From: Microbacterium sp. ACRRU
Lineage (GTDB): Bacteria > Actinomycetota > Actinomycetes > Actinomycetales > Microbacteriaceae
Length of the DNA: 64,000 bases
NCBI RefSeq assembly: GCF_022346945.1
Contig: NZ_JAKRNI010000014.1
Coordinates: 1 to 64,000, forward strand
Direction of reading: 5' to 3'
The notes beneath the pieces were generated by a model that saw nothing but the letters and a program-made list of their open reading frames with translations, ran no database searches and was not told the origin of the DNA. Shown here one piece after another: positions 18,967 to 28,230 of the stretch (position 1 is the first letter of the stretch; every line of letters starts with the position of its first letter). Both the position numbers and the translations under genes were made by a program.

Positions 18967-20361
18967 ATGACCCCTGACCTGTCCCGGCAGGATGCCGTGC
19001 GCGCCACCGCGTCCGCCGGCATCCCCGCAGCCCTCGCCGATCTCGGTGCGCTCGTGCGCATCCCCTCCATCGCCTGGCCGGCGTTCGACCAGAGCGGTGT
19101 GCAGCGCAGCGCCGACGCCGTCGCCGAACTCCTGCGCGGCACGGGCGTGTTCGAGCGTGTCGAGGTGGCGCGCGCGGCCACCGGCGACGGCGACGAACTC
19201 GGTCAGCCCGCGGTGCTGGCATCCCGGCCGGCGCGCAACGGACGGCCGACCGTCCTTCTCTATGCCCACCACGACGTGCAGCCCCCCGGTGACGACGCAC
19301 TGTGGGATTCGCCGCCGTTCGAGCCGACGGTGCGGGACGGGCGCCTCTACGGTCGCGGCGCGGCCGACGACAAGGCGGGCATCATGGTCCACGTCGGCGC
19401 GATCCGCGCCCTCTCCGAGGCGCTCGGCGACGATCTCGACCTCGGCGTCGCCGTGTTCATCGAGGGCGAGGAGGAGTATGGCTCGCGCTCCTTCGCCCAG
19501 TTCCTCGTGGACCACGCCGACGTCCTCCGCTCCGATGTCATCGTGGTCGCCGACTCGGGCAACTGGGACGAGAAGACGCCCGGTCTGACCGTGTCCTTGC
19601 GCGGCAACGCGCGCTTCACCCTCACCGTCCGCACGCTCGCCCACGCGTCGCACTCGGGCATGATGGGCGGCGCGGTTCCGGATGCCATGCTCGCCACCGT
19701 CAAGCTCCTCTCCACGCTGTGGGATGACGACGGCGCCGTCGCCGTGGAGGGACTTCGCGTTCGGGACGCCGAGACGCCGCCCTACGACGAGGCAACCCTC
19801 CGTTCCGAGTCGGGGCTGCTCGACGGCGTCTCGCCGATCGGGCGCGACAGCATCCTCAGCCGCCTGTGGAACAAGCCCTCCGTCACGATCACGGGATGGG
19901 ATGCCACGCCGGTGGAGTCCGCCTCGAACACCCTGGCTCCCGAGACGCGCGTTGTGATCAGCGCGCGAGTGGCGCCGGGGCAGTCCGCGACCGACGCGTT
20001 CGCCGCGATCCAGGCGCACCTGCGGGCCCACGCGCCGTTCTGGGCGCACCTGGACTTCTCCGACGTCGACTGCGGCGACGCGTTCCTCGTCGACACGGCC
20101 GGGTGGGCGGTCCACGACGCCCGTGCCGCCTTCGCTGACGGGTACGGCGTGGATGCCGTCGATGTCGGTGTCGGCGGGTCCATCCCCTTCATCGCCGACC
20201 TCGTCCGTGAGTTCCCCGGCGCGCAGATCCTCGTGACCGGTGTCGAGGACCCGCATTCGCGGGCACACAGTCCGAACGAGTCGCTGCACCTCGAGACCTT
20301 CCACAATGCGCTGGTCTCGGAGGCGCTGCTGTTGGAGCGGTTGAACCGCCGCACCGTCTGA
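18967..20361 (+). CDS. M20 family dipeptidase
   Basis: Cytosolic zinc peptidase, 464 residues. Di-zinc site pieces are clear: YAHHDVQPPG (about 98-107) with the first His-Asp pair, GRGAADDKAG (about 134-143) with the bridging Asp, EGEEEYGS (about 166-173) with the catalytic Glu, and ADSGNWD (about 195). A dimerisation lid follows and GVEDPHSRAHSPNE (about 427) supplies the last His. The pattern fits the PepV/carnosinase-like branch that cuts dipeptides. In-frame sequence upstream of 18967 overlaps the divergent gene and is excluded. Confidence 0.95.
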   Translation: MTPDLSRQDAVRATASAGIPAALADLGALVRIPSIAWPAFDQSGVQRSADAVAELLRGTGVFERVEVARAATGDGDELGQPAVLASRPARNGRPTVLLYAHHDVQPPGDDALWDSPPFEPTVRDGRLYGRGAADDKAGIMVHVGAIRALSEALGDDLDLGVAVFIEGEEEYGSRSFAQFLVDHADVLRSDVIVVADSGNWDEKTPGLTVSLRGNARFTLTVRTLAHASHSGMMGGAVPDAMLATVKLLSTLWDDDGAVAVEGLRVRDAETPPYDEATLRSESGLLDGVSPIGRDSILSRLWNKPSVTITGWDATPVESASNTLAPETRVVISARVAPGQSATDAFAAIQAHLRAHAPFWAHLDFSDVDCGDAFLVDTAGWAVHDARAAFADGYGVDAVDVGVGGSIPFIADLVREFPGAQILVTGVEDPHSRAHSPNESLHLETFHNALVSEALLLERLNRRTV

Positions 20362-20433
20362 TCGAGGCCGCGGGGGCGAGGCGGGCGTAGAATCGACTCG
20401 TCCCCGCGACCGAACGACCCGAAGGGCCACGCC

Positions 20434-20799
20434 ATGACCGACACGACACTGTCGTCCGACGCCGCCACCCGCGAGCACGGAGTCGCCCTCACCGACGCCG
20501 CCGCCGACAAGGTGAAGAGCCTGCTGTCCCAGGAAGGGCGCGACGACCTGCGTCTGCGCGTCGCCGTGCAGCCGGGCGGATGCTCCGGCCTGATCTACCA
20601 GCTCTACTTCGACGAGCGCTACCTCGACGGCGACAAGGTCGTCGACTTCGACGGCGTCGAGGTCATCGTCGACGACATGAGCGTCCCGTACCTGGACGGG
20701 GCCAGCATCGACTTCAAGGACACGATCTCGGAGCAGGGCTTCACGATCGACAACCCCAACGCGCAGGGCTCCTGCGCGTGCGGCGACAGCTTCCACTGA
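20434..20799 (+). CDS. erpA: ErpA/HesB-type iron-sulfur cluster insertion protein
   Basis: A-type carrier that hands Fe-S clusters to apo-enzymes. 121 residues with the three ligand cysteines in GGCSGLIYQL (about 49) and GSCACGD (about 114-117). A -10 box TAGAAT (20388-20393) gives a 34-nt leader with GAAGGG before the ATG. It lies just upstream of the cytochrome oxidase genes, and the Rieske protein and other cluster proteins are plausible clients. A strong terminator follows. Confidence 0.95.
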   Translation: MTDTTLSSDAATREHGVALTDAAADKVKSLLSQEGRDDLRLRVAVQPGGCSGLIYQLYFDERYLDGDKVVDFDGVEVIVDDMSVPYLDGASIDFKDTISEQGFTIDNPNAQGSCACGDSFH

Positions 20800-20832
20800 C
20801 GCCTGCCACGACGCTCCGGCGCTCCGTTCGAC

Positions 20833-20876
20833 AACCCCCGGGAACCACGGATCACACCGTTGAACCCGGGGGTTTT
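20833..20876 (+). terminator. Rho-independent terminator of erpA
   Basis: Arms AACCCCCGGG (20833-20842) and CCCGGGGGTT (20865-20874) pair perfectly, with a smaller inner ACGG/CCGT stem, and TTTT follows. One of the few canonical T-run terminators here. Confidence 0.85.
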
Positions 20877-20919
20877 CGATGCTTCGGTGCTGGACGATTG
20901 GCCAGAGAACAGTAAGAGG

Positions 20920-20942
20920 TTGCTCTAGACTGTCGAGAGCAA
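20920..20942 (+). promoter_or_regulatory. 23-bp palindrome over the ctaC -10 box
   Basis: TTGCTCT is mirrored by AGAGCAA, and GAC by GTC, about a centre at 20931; mismatches only at positions 8/16 and the centre. The probable -10 TAGACT (20926-20931) lies inside it, so a bound dimer would block the promoter. If transcription starts further upstream it could instead be an RNA hairpin. Confidence 0.5.
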
Positions 20943-20967
20943 CATCCACGACCCGGAAAGGTGCACT

Positions 20968-21846
20968 GTGCCCTCCAAACGTCGCCTTCGTTGGGCAGCC
21001 GTCCCCGTCGGGATCGCTTCCGTCGCACTCTTGTCCGGCTGCACCACCTCGCAGCTGCACGGGTTCCTTCCGGGGTTCGTCGACGACGGAACGCCCGCGA
21101 CGAACCACACCGACATGGTCGCCGGTCTGTGGGTGAACTCGTGGATCGTCCTGCTGGCGGTCGGTGTCATCACGTGGGGTCTGATGCTGTGGGCGGTCAT
21201 CGCCTACCGTCGTCGCAAGGGGCAGTCCGGCCTTCCGGTTCAGCTGCGCTACAACATGCCGGTCGAGATCTTCTACACCGTCGTGCCCCTGATCCTCGTC
21301 GTGGGTTTCTTCGCCTTCACGGCCCGCGACCAGAACATCCTCGAGACGCAGTACGACGACCCCGAGGTGTCCATCACCGCGTACGGCAAGCAGTGGGCGT
21401 GGGACTTCCAGTACAACGGCGAGCGTGAGGACAACTCCGACGCCGTGTACTCCATGGGTGTGCAGGCCAACGCCACCGAGGACGGCTACGACCTCGATGA
21501 CGTGCCGACGCTCTACCTGCCGGTCAACAAGACCGTGCAGATCGAGCTGCGGTCCCGTGACGTGATCCACTCGTTCTGGATCATCGACTTCCTCTACAAG
21601 AAAGACATGTACCTCGGTCGCGAGAACTTCTGGTCGTTCACCCCGACCCGCGAAGGAACGTACGAGGGCAAGTGCGCCGAGCTGTGCGGTGAGTACCACT
21701 CCGCCATGCTCTTCAACGTCAAGGTCGTGAGCGAGGCCGAGTACGAGGACTACCTCGACTCGTTGCGCGCCGCGGGCGACGTCGGCGACATCAGCGATCT
21801 GTCCCGCCTGCAGAACCTCAGCACGGGCACCGAAGGGAACGAGTGA
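20968..21846 (+). CDS. ctaC: CtaC, cytochrome c oxidase subunit II (lipoprotein)
   Basis: Receives electrons at the binuclear CuA centre. 292 residues. Lipobox LLSGC with the modified Cys at 25, so it is an LspA substrate. Two transmembrane helices follow (about 55-77 and 95-117), then the cupredoxin domain with the CuA ligands: HSFW, and the [12 protein letters not shown] cluster (about 232-243). The aromatic electron entry patch is [12 protein letters not shown] preceded by GGAAAGG. Its stop overlaps an in-frame GTG of ctaD by 4 nt, so the pair is coupled. Confidence 0.98.
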   Translation: MPSKRRLRWAAVPVGIASVALLSGCTTSQLHGFLPGFVDDGTPATNHTDMVAGLWVNSWIVLLAVGVITWGLMLWAVIAYRRRKGQSGLPVQLRYNMPVEIFYTVVPLILVVGFFAFTARDQNILETQYDDPEVSITAYGKQWAWDFQYNGEREDNSDAVYSMGVQANATEDGYDLDDVPTLYLPVNKTVQIELRSRDVIHSFWIIDFLYKKDMYLGRENFWSFTPTREGTYEGKCAELCGEYHSAMLFNVKVVSEAEYEDYLDSLRAAGDVGDISDLSRLQNLSTGTEGNE

Positions 21847-21848
21847 CC

Positions 21849-23612
21849 ATGGCAACGACGCTTCCGCTTCAGGGGACGGGCCCTTCGCGTCCGACGACCC
21901 TGCCGCCCCGTCAAGCCGCTCTGCTCAGCAGCACCCGTGTGGAGCAGAAGGGCAACCTGGTCGTCAAGTGGATCACCTCCACCGACCACAAGACCATCGG
22001 GTACATGTACCTGATCTCCTCCGTGCTGTTCTTCATGCTCGGTGGCGTGATGGCGCTCATCATCCGTGCGGAGCTGTTCGAGCCCGGCATGCAGATCATC
22101 CCGACGAAAGAGCAGTACAACCAGCTCTTCACGATGCACGGCACGATCATGCTGCTGATGTTCGCGACGCCCCTGTTCGCCGGTTTCGCCAACGCGCTGC
22201 TGCCGCTGCAGATCGGTGCCCCCGACGTGGCGTTCCCGCGTCTGAACGCCTTCGCCTTCTGGCTCTTCCTGTTCGGGTCCACGATCGCCGTGTCGGGCTT
22301 CCTCACCCCGCAGGGTGCCGCCGGCTTCGGGTGGTTCGCCTATCAGCCCCTGGCTAACGCGAGCTTCTCCCCGGGCGTCGGAGGAAACCTCTGGATGCTC
22401 GGTCTGGGCATCAGCGGGTTCGGAACGATCCTCGGTGCCGTGAACTTCATCACGACGGTGCTGACGATGCGCGCCCCCGGCATGACGATGTGGCGGATGC
22501 CCATCTTCACGTGGAACACCCTCATCACGAGCATCCTGATCCTGCTCGCCTTCCCGGTGCTCGCTGCGGCGATCTTCGCCGCCGCCGCCGACCGCGTCCT
22601 GGGGGCACAGATCTACAACCCCGAGAACGGCGGAGTGCTCCTGTGGCAGCACCTGTTCTGGTTCTTCGGACACCCCGAGGTGTACATCATCGCGCTGCCG
22701 TTCTTCGGCATCGTGTCGGAGATCTTCCCCGTGTTCAGCCGCAAGCCGATCTTCGGCTACAAGACGCTGGTGTACGCCACGATCGCGATCGCGGCCCTGT
22801 CGGTGGCGGTGTGGGCGCACCACATGTACGTCACGGGCGGGGTGCTGCTGCCGTTCTTCGCGCTCATGACGATGCTGATCGCGGTCCCCACGGGCGTGAA
22901 GATCTTCAACTGGATCGGAACGCTGTGGCGCGGATCGGTCACCTTCGAGACGCCGATGGTGTTCGCGCTGGGCTTCCTGGTGTCGTTCGTCTTCGGTGGA
23001 CTGACCGGTGTCATCCTGGCGTCGCCCCCTCTGGACTTCCACCTGTCCGACTCGTACTTCGTCGTCGCGCACTTCCACTACGTCGTCTTCGGCACCGTCG
23101 TGTTCGCGATGTTCGCGGGGTTCTACTTCTGGTGGCCGAAGTGGACCGGCAAGATGCTCAACGAGCGCCTCGGCATGGTGCACTTCTGGATGCTGTTCAT
23201 CGGCTTCCACATGACCTTCCTCATCCAGCACTGGCTGGGCGTGGACGGCATGGTCCGCCGCTACGCGGATTACGCCGCCGCGGACGGCTTCACGTGGGGT
23301 AACCAGGTCTCGACCATCGGGTCCATGATCCTGGGCGCGTCGATGATCCCGTTCCTGCTCAACGTCTGGATCACCGCCCGCAAGGCGCCGCGCGTGACGG
23401 TGGACGACCCGTGGGGCTACGGCGCGTCGCTGGAGTGGGCGACCTCGTGCCCCCCGCCGCGGCACAACTTCACGTCGATCCCGCGTATCCGCAGCGAGCG
23501 TCCTGCCTTCGACCTGAACCACCCCGAGGCCGGTATTCCGGTCGGTGTGGGACCGGCGAAGGACGCCCCCGACACGCCCGTCGTCGACGCGGCCGCTGGA
23601 GAGGTCAAGTAA
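21849..23612 (+). CDS. ctaD: CtaD, cytochrome c oxidase subunit I
   Basis: Catalytic heme a / a3-CuB subunit, 587 residues with twelve hydrophobic helices. Visible: low-spin heme His in [11 protein letters not shown], CuB/tyrosine loop [17 protein letters not shown] (about 273-289), HHMY, and the heme a3/a region [18 protein letters not shown] (about 400-418). ATG 21849 chosen: AAGGGA lies 10 nt upstream; GTG 21843 is also possible and adds two residues. Followed 3 nt later by ctaF. Confidence 0.98.
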   Translation: MATTLPLQGTGPSRPTTLPPRQAALLSSTRVEQKGNLVVKWITSTDHKTIGYMYLISSVLFFMLGGVMALIIRAELFEPGMQIIPTKEQYNQLFTMHGTIMLLMFATPLFAGFANALLPLQIGAPDVAFPRLNAFAFWLFLFGSTIAVSGFLTPQGAAGFGWFAYQPLANASFSPGVGGNLWMLGLGISGFGTILGAVNFITTVLTMRAPGMTMWRMPIFTWNTLITSILILLAFPVLAAAIFAAAADRVLGAQIYNPENGGVLLWQHLFWFFGHPEVYIIALPFFGIVSEIFPVFSRKPIFGYKTLVYATIAIAALSVAVWAHHMYVTGGVLLPFFALMTMLIAVPTGVKIFNWIGTLWRGSVTFETPMVFALGFLVSFVFGGLTGVILASPPLDFHLSDSYFVVAHFHYVVFGTVVFAMFAGFYFWWPKWTGKMLNERLGMVHFWMLFIGFHMTFLIQHWLGVDGMVRRYADYAAADGFTWGNQVSTIGSMILGASMIPFLLNVWITARKAPRVTVDDPWGYGASLEWATSCPPPRHNFTSIPRIRSERPAFDLNHPEAGIPVGVGPAKDAPDTPVVDAAAGEVK

Positions 23613-23615
23613 GTC

Positions 23616-24032
23616 ATGCGTACCAATGTCGGACTGTGGTGGCTCCTCGCGGGCTTCGGATTCTTCATCGCCGCCGTGTACACCGTGTGGAGCCTTATCC
23701 AGCACGGTGGGGTGGAATGGGTGGGAACGGTCGCCCTCGTCTTCCTCGGCCTGATGTCGGCGATGATCGCCTTCTACATCGCTCGCGTGCTGAAGGCGCA
23801 GCGCGGTGAACTGCCCGAAGACTCGCTGACGGCCGATATCGACGACGGTGACCCCGAGATGGGCGAGTTCAGCCCGTGGTCGTGGTGGCCCATCGTTCTC
23901 GCCGGGTCCGCGGCCCTCGCCGCTGTCGGCCTCGCCGTGGGCAGCTGGCTCGTTCCCATCGCCTTCGGCGTCTTCGCGATCGCCATCGTCGGATGGGTCT
24001 ACGAGTACTACCGCGGGTACTTCGCGCGCTGA
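23616..24032 (+). CDS. ctaF: CtaF, actinobacterial cytochrome c oxidase subunit IV
   Basis: 138-residue small subunit special to the actinobacterial aa3 oxidase. Four hydrophobic helices (about 5-27, 34-55, 88-106, 112-132) separated by an acidic loop with DIDDGDPEMGEFSPWSWWP. It stabilises subunit I and the bc1-aa3 supercomplex in this phylum. The stop is followed at 4 nt by the GTG of the phosphatase gene. Confidence 0.95.
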   Translation: MRTNVGLWWLLAGFGFFIAAVYTVWSLIQHGGVEWVGTVALVFLGLMSAMIAFYIARVLKAQRGELPEDSLTADIDDGDPEMGEFSPWSWWPIVLAGSAALAAVGLAVGSWLVPIAFGVFAIAIVGWVYEYYRGYFAR

Positions 24033-24036
24033 TCTC

Positions 24037-24825
24037 GTGCCCCTTCGGCTGAACACTTCCGCCGTCTCTGACGCCGGCGCCCACCGTCCCACCAATCAGG
24101 ATGCCGCTTTCGCGGCGTCCTGGGGTGCGGCGGTGGCCGACGGCGTCGGGGGAGGGCCGTCGGGAGATCTCGCGTCGGCGGCTCTCGTGCATCGACTGGT
24201 GGCAACACGGGGCACCGGTCTCGACGCGGATGGTCTCCTGGTGCGCATCCGTGAAGCCAATTGGGACATCCGAGCCCATGTCGAGCGCGATCCGGCTCTG
24301 CAGGGAATGGCGACGACCTTCACCGGAGTGTTCCTCGGGACGGACTCCGAGCTGTTGCTCGCCCACACCGGTGATTCGCGGGCGTACCTGCTCCGGGACG
24401 GCGAGTTCTCCCGGCAGACGCGCGACGACTCGTACGTGCAGGCGCTCGTCGACCACGGCATCATCTCGCCGGAGGCTGCCGCCGCTCACCCCCGACGCAA
24501 CATCATCACGGCGTCACTCGCCGGTTCGGAGGGGGACGTGGTGTCGGTCGCGTCCCACGCGCCGCAGCCCGGCGATCGATGGCTGCTGTGCAGCGACGGC
24601 TTGACCGATTACGTTCCCGAGACCGACGTCGCTCGGCTCGTCGCCGACGCTGTCGATCCGCGCTCCGCCGCCGCCGCTGCGGTGGGTCTGGCCCTGGACG
24701 CCGGCACGCGAGACAACGTGACCGTCGTCGTGTGCGATGTGGTCGATGATGACGCGCCGTCGGCCGAGCCCATCTTCTTCGGCTCGGCGGCACGGTGGTT
24801 CACCGAGGACGTGGAGACCGCCTGA
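24037..24825 (+). CDS. PP2C-type serine/threonine protein phosphatase
   Basis: 262-residue PPM phosphatase; metal-binding aspartates are in HRPTNQDAAF (about 14-22), VADGVGG (about 32-38), SDGLTDY (about 186-192) and DNVTVVV (about 226-232). HTGDSRAYLL is the conserved core strand. No kinase or extra domain is attached. Its position directly after ctaF suggests co-transcription with the oxidase, though a functional tie is not known. The last 26 bp overlap the 3' end of the convergent pip gene. Confidence 0.9.
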   Translation: MPLRLNTSAVSDAGAHRPTNQDAAFAASWGAAVADGVGGGPSGDLASAALVHRLVATRGTGLDADGLLVRIREANWDIRAHVERDPALQGMATTFTGVFLGTDSELLLAHTGDSRAYLLRDGEFSRQTRDDSYVQALVDHGIISPEAAAAHPRRNIITASLAGSEGDVVSVASHAPQPGDRWLLCSDGLTDYVPETDVARLVADAVDPRSAAAAAVGLALDAGTRDNVTVVVCDVVDDDAPSAEPIFFGSAARWFTEDVETA

Positions 24826-25798
24826 CAGGCGTGTCCTCGACGGATTCCTCTCGCGCGGTCCGCGCGAAGGCGTCGATGGCCTCCGTCGCGAAGCGTGCGC
24901 TCGTGGGGCCTCCGTGGCCGTCCTCCTCGACGATGACGAGGCGGCTTCCGGGCCACTCTCGCTGAAGTCGCCACGCGGTGAGGGACGGGCCGCTGATGTC
25001 TCTTCGTCCGTGCACGAGAACGCCGGGGATCCGTGCGAGCGCGTGCGCTCGGTGCAGGATCGCCCGGTCGCCCGGGAGGAAACAGTCTTGCGCCCAGAAG
25101 TGGGTCACGAGCGTGGCGAAGTTCACACGCTGGTGTGGATCCGGGTGCAGGGGACCCGGTTGAGCCAGAGGGCCGAGGGACACGTGCGTTGCCTCCCATG
25201 CGTCCCACTCGTCGGCGGCGCTGCGTCGCACCCGCGGGTCTGCATCGCGGAGGAGGCGCGCGTAGCCCTCGATCGTCCGCTCTTCCGGGTGGAGAGGAGC
25301 GCGCAGTCGCTCGTGCGCCTCGGGGAACACCGGCCGCATGCCGTCGGTGATCCAGTCGATCTCCCATCGGCTCCCCGTCGTCACCGCCATGGCGACGACC
25401 TCGGTGACACGGTCGGGGTGCTCGAGGGCGTAAGCGAGGGCGAGCGTCGATCCCCAGGACACACCGTGGACCAGCCAGGCGTCGATCGACAGATGGGCAC
25501 GCAACGCCTCCAGATCGTCGATGAGGTGCGTCATCGTCTGCGTCGTCAGAGTAGCGAGGTCGTCACATGCCCACGGTGTACTAAGGCCACAGCCACGCTG
25601 ATCCAGCCCCACGATGAGGTACAGCTCCGGATCGAACCGACGTCGGTACCCACCGCGTCCGAGCCCGCCTCCCGGCCCGCCGTGCAGATAAAGGGCCGGA
25701 CGCCCTCGGGGATTGCCCGACGTCTCCCAGTACACGCGGGCGCCGTCGGGGCGGTCGAGATAGCCGGAGGCGAAGGGCTCGAGAGGGGGATGCGACAC
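24800..25798 (-). CDS. pip: Proline iminopeptidase (alpha/beta hydrolase)
   Basis: Removes N-terminal proline from peptides; 332 residues. Oxyanion loop LHGGPGGG (about 39-46), DQRGCGLSTPWA (about 69-80), nucleophile elbow HGVSWGSTLAL with Ser near 113, late catalytic Asp in HGRRDISGP and His in EEDGHGG. Standard Pip has GGSWGS; here the elbow is GVSWGS, still G-x-S-x-G. Full length for the family (about 310-330). Confidence 0.92.
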   Translation of the reverse strand: MSHPPLEPFASGYLDRPDGARVYWETSGNPRGRPALYLHGGPGGGLGRGGYRRRFDPELYLIVGLDQRGCGLSTPWACDDLATLTTQTMTHLIDDLEALRAHLSIDAWLVHGVSWGSTLALAYALEHPDRVTEVVAMAVTTGSRWEIDWITDGMRPVFPEAHERLRAPLHPEERTIEGYARLLRDADPRVRRSAADEWDAWEATHVSLGPLAQPGPLHPDPHQRVNFATLVTHFWAQDCFLPGDRAILHRAHALARIPGVLVHGRRDISGPSLTAWRLQREWPGSRLVIVEEDGHGGPTSARFATEAIDAFARTAREESVEDTPVRRSPRPR

Positions 25799-25804
25799 CG
25801 ACGC

Positions 25805-25810
25805 ATCCTA
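25805..25810 (-). promoter_or_regulatory. -10 box (TAGGAT), leaderless promoter of pip
   Basis: Minus-strand TAGGAT ends 6 nt before the GTG at 25798. Confidence 0.55.
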
Positions 25811-25835
25811 CGTCAGCGGCGCAACCCTGTACGAG

Positions 25836-26243
25836 TCAGGGGCGCACGACCATCACGGTGCGGTCGAACACGCGCTCGCACGCCCCCTCGTCGTTCTCGT
25901 AGGGTTGGCCCTCACGCACCCAGTACTCGTACCCGCCGATCATCTCCCGTACGGCGAATCCGAGGCGGCTGAACGCGAGGGCACCCTTCTGGCCGGCGTT
26001 GCAGCCGGGGCTCCAGCAGTACACGACCACGGGCACGTCAGGATCGAGCTCTCGGGGCGCGCGCTCGGCGATCTGCTGGTAGGGCATATGGAGCGCTCCC
26101 GTGATCCGGCCTTGCGCCCACGCTTCATCGCCGCGCACATCGACCAGCACGAACCGTTCGCCCGCCTTCTGAGCCGCGTAGACGTCGGAGGGGTCGGTCT
26201 CGAGCTCGAGACGCCGGGAGAAGTAGTCTGCAGGGTTGGTCAT
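25836..26243 (-). CDS. Single-domain rhodanese-like protein
   Basis: 135 residues from ATG 26243. Rhodanese fold landmarks: FVLVDVRGDEAWAQGRITGALHMP and the active loop VVVYCWSPGCNAGQKGA, where the first Cys (after VVVY) sits at the usual catalytic place and a second Cys is five residues on. The two close cysteines might form a disulfide. C-terminal GYEYWVREG is common in this subgroup. Sulfur acceptor unknown. An open in-frame stretch upstream overlaps the terminator and is not coding. Confidence 0.88.
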   Translation of the reverse strand: MTNPADYFSRRLELETDPSDVYAAQKAGERFVLVDVRGDEAWAQGRITGALHMPYQQIAERAPRELDPDVPVVVYCWSPGCNAGQKGALAFSRLGFAVREMIGGYEYWVREGQPYENDEGACERVFDRTVMVVRP

Positions 26244-26249
26244 GACCTC

Positions 26250-26255
26250 ACAGTA
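26250..26255 (-). promoter_or_regulatory. -10 box (TACTGT), leaderless promoter of the rhodanese gene
   Basis: Minus-strand TACTGT ends 6 nt before ATG 26243; this also fixes the short start. Confidence 0.55.
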
Positions 26256-26343
26256 CGATCCTGCGATGCCGGCGGTGGAGTGGGCGGGATGCCACGCACA
26301 GGCACCATTCTGCCAATCAGCGGGGGAGCCGGGACCGTGTGTG

Positions 26344-26389
26344 CAGACGACGAAACCCCGGTGCCGAAGCACCGGGGTCTCGTCGTCTG
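26344..26389 (-). terminator. Strong hairpin terminator of the ctaE-qcrCAB operon
   Basis: 21-bp stem with one mismatch and a CGAA loop begins 3 nt after the qcrB stop. It separates the respiratory operon from the rhodanese gene. Confidence 0.8.
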
Positions 26390-26391
26390 GT

Positions 26392-28230
26392 TTACTCGCT
26401 CTTGTCGCGACGGGAGTCGTTCTGCTCGCCCAAACCCTTCGGCGCGGGGAACTCGACTTCGGCTCGCTCGCCGACGGCCATGTGGGGTCGCCCCTCGGCG
26501 TCCGCGCGAGCGTTGGCCCCGGCGATCTCGTCGGCCTCTTCGTGGTCGATGTGATCGAGTTCGTGGTGCTGGTGCGCCACCGCGGCGTCGAGCTCCGCCT
26601 GCGTCAGGGGCGTGAGGCGGTCCTCGAAGAACCAGCGCGACACCGACGCACGGAACTGCTGCAGGCCGGAGATCTGACCCTTGGCGTTGGGCCGCACCAC
26701 GAGGGGCTCGTAGGTCTCGTTGTCGACCAGCTTCCACCGCTCGTACTCGTCGACCGGCTGGTGGACCTCGATGTACTCGCCACCGGGGAGGCGGACGATT
26801 CGACCGGACTCGTAGCCGTGCAGGGCGATCTCGCGGTCCTTCTTCTGCAGCGCGAGACAGATCCGCTTGGTGACGAAGTAGGCGATGATCGGGCCGAGGA
26901 TGAGAAGGGCCTGCAGCGTGTGGATGACCCCTTCCATCGTCAGGCGGAAGTGCGTGGCCATGATGTCGGACGAGGCTGCTGCCCACATGACCGCGTAGAA
27001 GGTGACACCGGCGGCACCGATGGCGGTGCGCGTAGCCGCGTTGCGCGGACGCTGAGCGATGTGGTGCTCGCGCTTGTCGCCGGTGATCCACGCCTCGATG
27101 AAGGGGTAGATCATCACGATGACGATGAACAGACCCAGGATGCCGACCGGGATGATGATGTTCCACGACCACGTGTGGCCCCACAGGACGAACTCGAGGT
27201 GCGGCGGGATGAGGCGCAGCATGCCGTCGGCGAAGCCGATGTACCAGTCGGGCTGGGTACCGGCCGACACGGGAGACGGGTCGTAGGGCCCGTAGTTCCA
27301 GATGGGGTTGATCGTCACCAGTGCGGCGATCAGAACGATCACGCCGAACGTGATGAAGAAGAACCCGCCCATCTTGGACGCGTAGACCGGGAGCATCGGG
27401 TAGCCCACGACGTTGCTGTTCGTGCGGGCGGGGCCGGCGAACTGCGTGTGCTTGTTGATGATCATCAACATCAGGTGCACCGCGAGCAGGGCGACCAGGA
27501 TCGCGGGCAGCAACAGGATGTGCAGCGTGTAGAGGCGACCCACGATCGCGGTGCCCGGGAACTCGCCACCGAACAGGAGGAACGAGGTCCAGGTGCCGAT
27601 CACGGGGAGGCCCTTGATCATGCCGTCGATGATGCGAAGGCCGTTGCCCGAGAGCAGGTCGTCGGGCAGCGAGTACCCCGTGAAGCCCTCGGCCATCGCG
27701 AGGATGAAGAGGATGAAGCCGACGACCCAGTTGAGCTCACGCGGCTTGCGGAAGGCGCCGGTGAAGAAGACGCGCAGCATGTGCACGCCGATGCCGGCCA
27801 CGAAGACCAGTGCGGCCCAGTGGTGGATCTGCCGGACCAGCAGGCCGCCGCGCAGGTCGAACGAGATGTGCAGCGCGGACTCCATGGCCGCCGACATCGC
27901 GATACCGCGCATGGGCTCGTACGCACCGTTGTAGTGCGTCTCGACCATCGACGCCTGGAAGAAGAACGTCAGGAACGTGCCCGAGAGCAGAACGACGACG
28001 AAGCTCCACAGGGCGATCTCGCCCAGCATGAACGACCAGTGGTCGGGGAAGATCTTGCGTCCGAGTTCCTTGACGATGCCCGAGATGCTGGTGCGCTCAT
28101 CGAGGTAGTTCGCCGCCGCGCCGACGAAACGGCCGCCGAGAGGCTTGCCGTTGAGGTCCGCCTTGGGGGGGCCCGAGTAGACCGCCGGTTCGGTGGTCAC
28201 GTTCTCGGTGGGGTGGGTGGAGGTGCTCAT
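26392..28230 (-). CDS. qcrB: QcrB, cytochrome b subunit of the bc1 complex
   Basis: Quinol oxidising membrane core, 612 residues, longer than mitochondrial cytochrome b because of the actinobacterial C-terminal tail. Heme ligands lie in HISFDLRGGLLVRQIHHWAAL (about 120-140) and HILLLPAILVALLAVHLMLM (about 223-242); the Qo-site PDWY stretch is near 327. After the last helices (about 420-450) a long hydrophilic, acidic tail (about 455-612) extends to the cytosol. Its ATG overlaps the qcrA stop by 4 nt. Confidence 0.98.
   Translation of the reverse strand: MSTSTHPTENVTTEPAVYSGPPKADLNGKPLGGRFVGAAANYLDERTSISGIVKELGRKIFPDHWSFMLGEIALWSFVVVLLSGTFLTFFFQASMVETHYNGAYEPMRGIAMSAAMESALHISFDLRGGLLVRQIHHWAALVFVAGIGVHMLRVFFTGAFRKPRELNWVVGFILFILAMAEGFTGYSLPDDLLSGNGLRIIDGMIKGLPVIGTWTSFLLFGGEFPGTAIVGRLYTLHILLLPAILVALLAVHLMLMIINKHTQFAGPARTNSNVVGYPMLPVYASKMGGFFFITFGVIVLIAALVTINPIWNYGPYDPSPVSAGTQPDWYIGFADGMLRLIPPHLEFVLWGHTWSWNIIIPVGILGLFIVIVMIYPFIEAWITGDKREHHIAQRPRNAATRTAIGAAGVTFYAVMWAAASSDIMATHFRLTMEGVIHTLQALLILGPIIAYFVTKRICLALQKKDREIALHGYESGRIVRLPGGEYIEVHQPVDEYERWKLVDNETYEPLVVRPNAKGQISGLQQFRASVSRWFFEDRLTPLTQAELDAAVAHQHHELDHIDHEEADEIAGANARADAEGRPHMAVGERAEVEFPAPKGLGEQNDSRRDKSE

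Noticed and set aside
18937-21855. Very long minus-strand open frame (over 900 codons) opposite the M20, erpA and ctaC genes
   Set aside because: Runs through three well-identified genes and the erpA terminator on the other strand; Arg/His/Val-rich composition typical of shadow frames.
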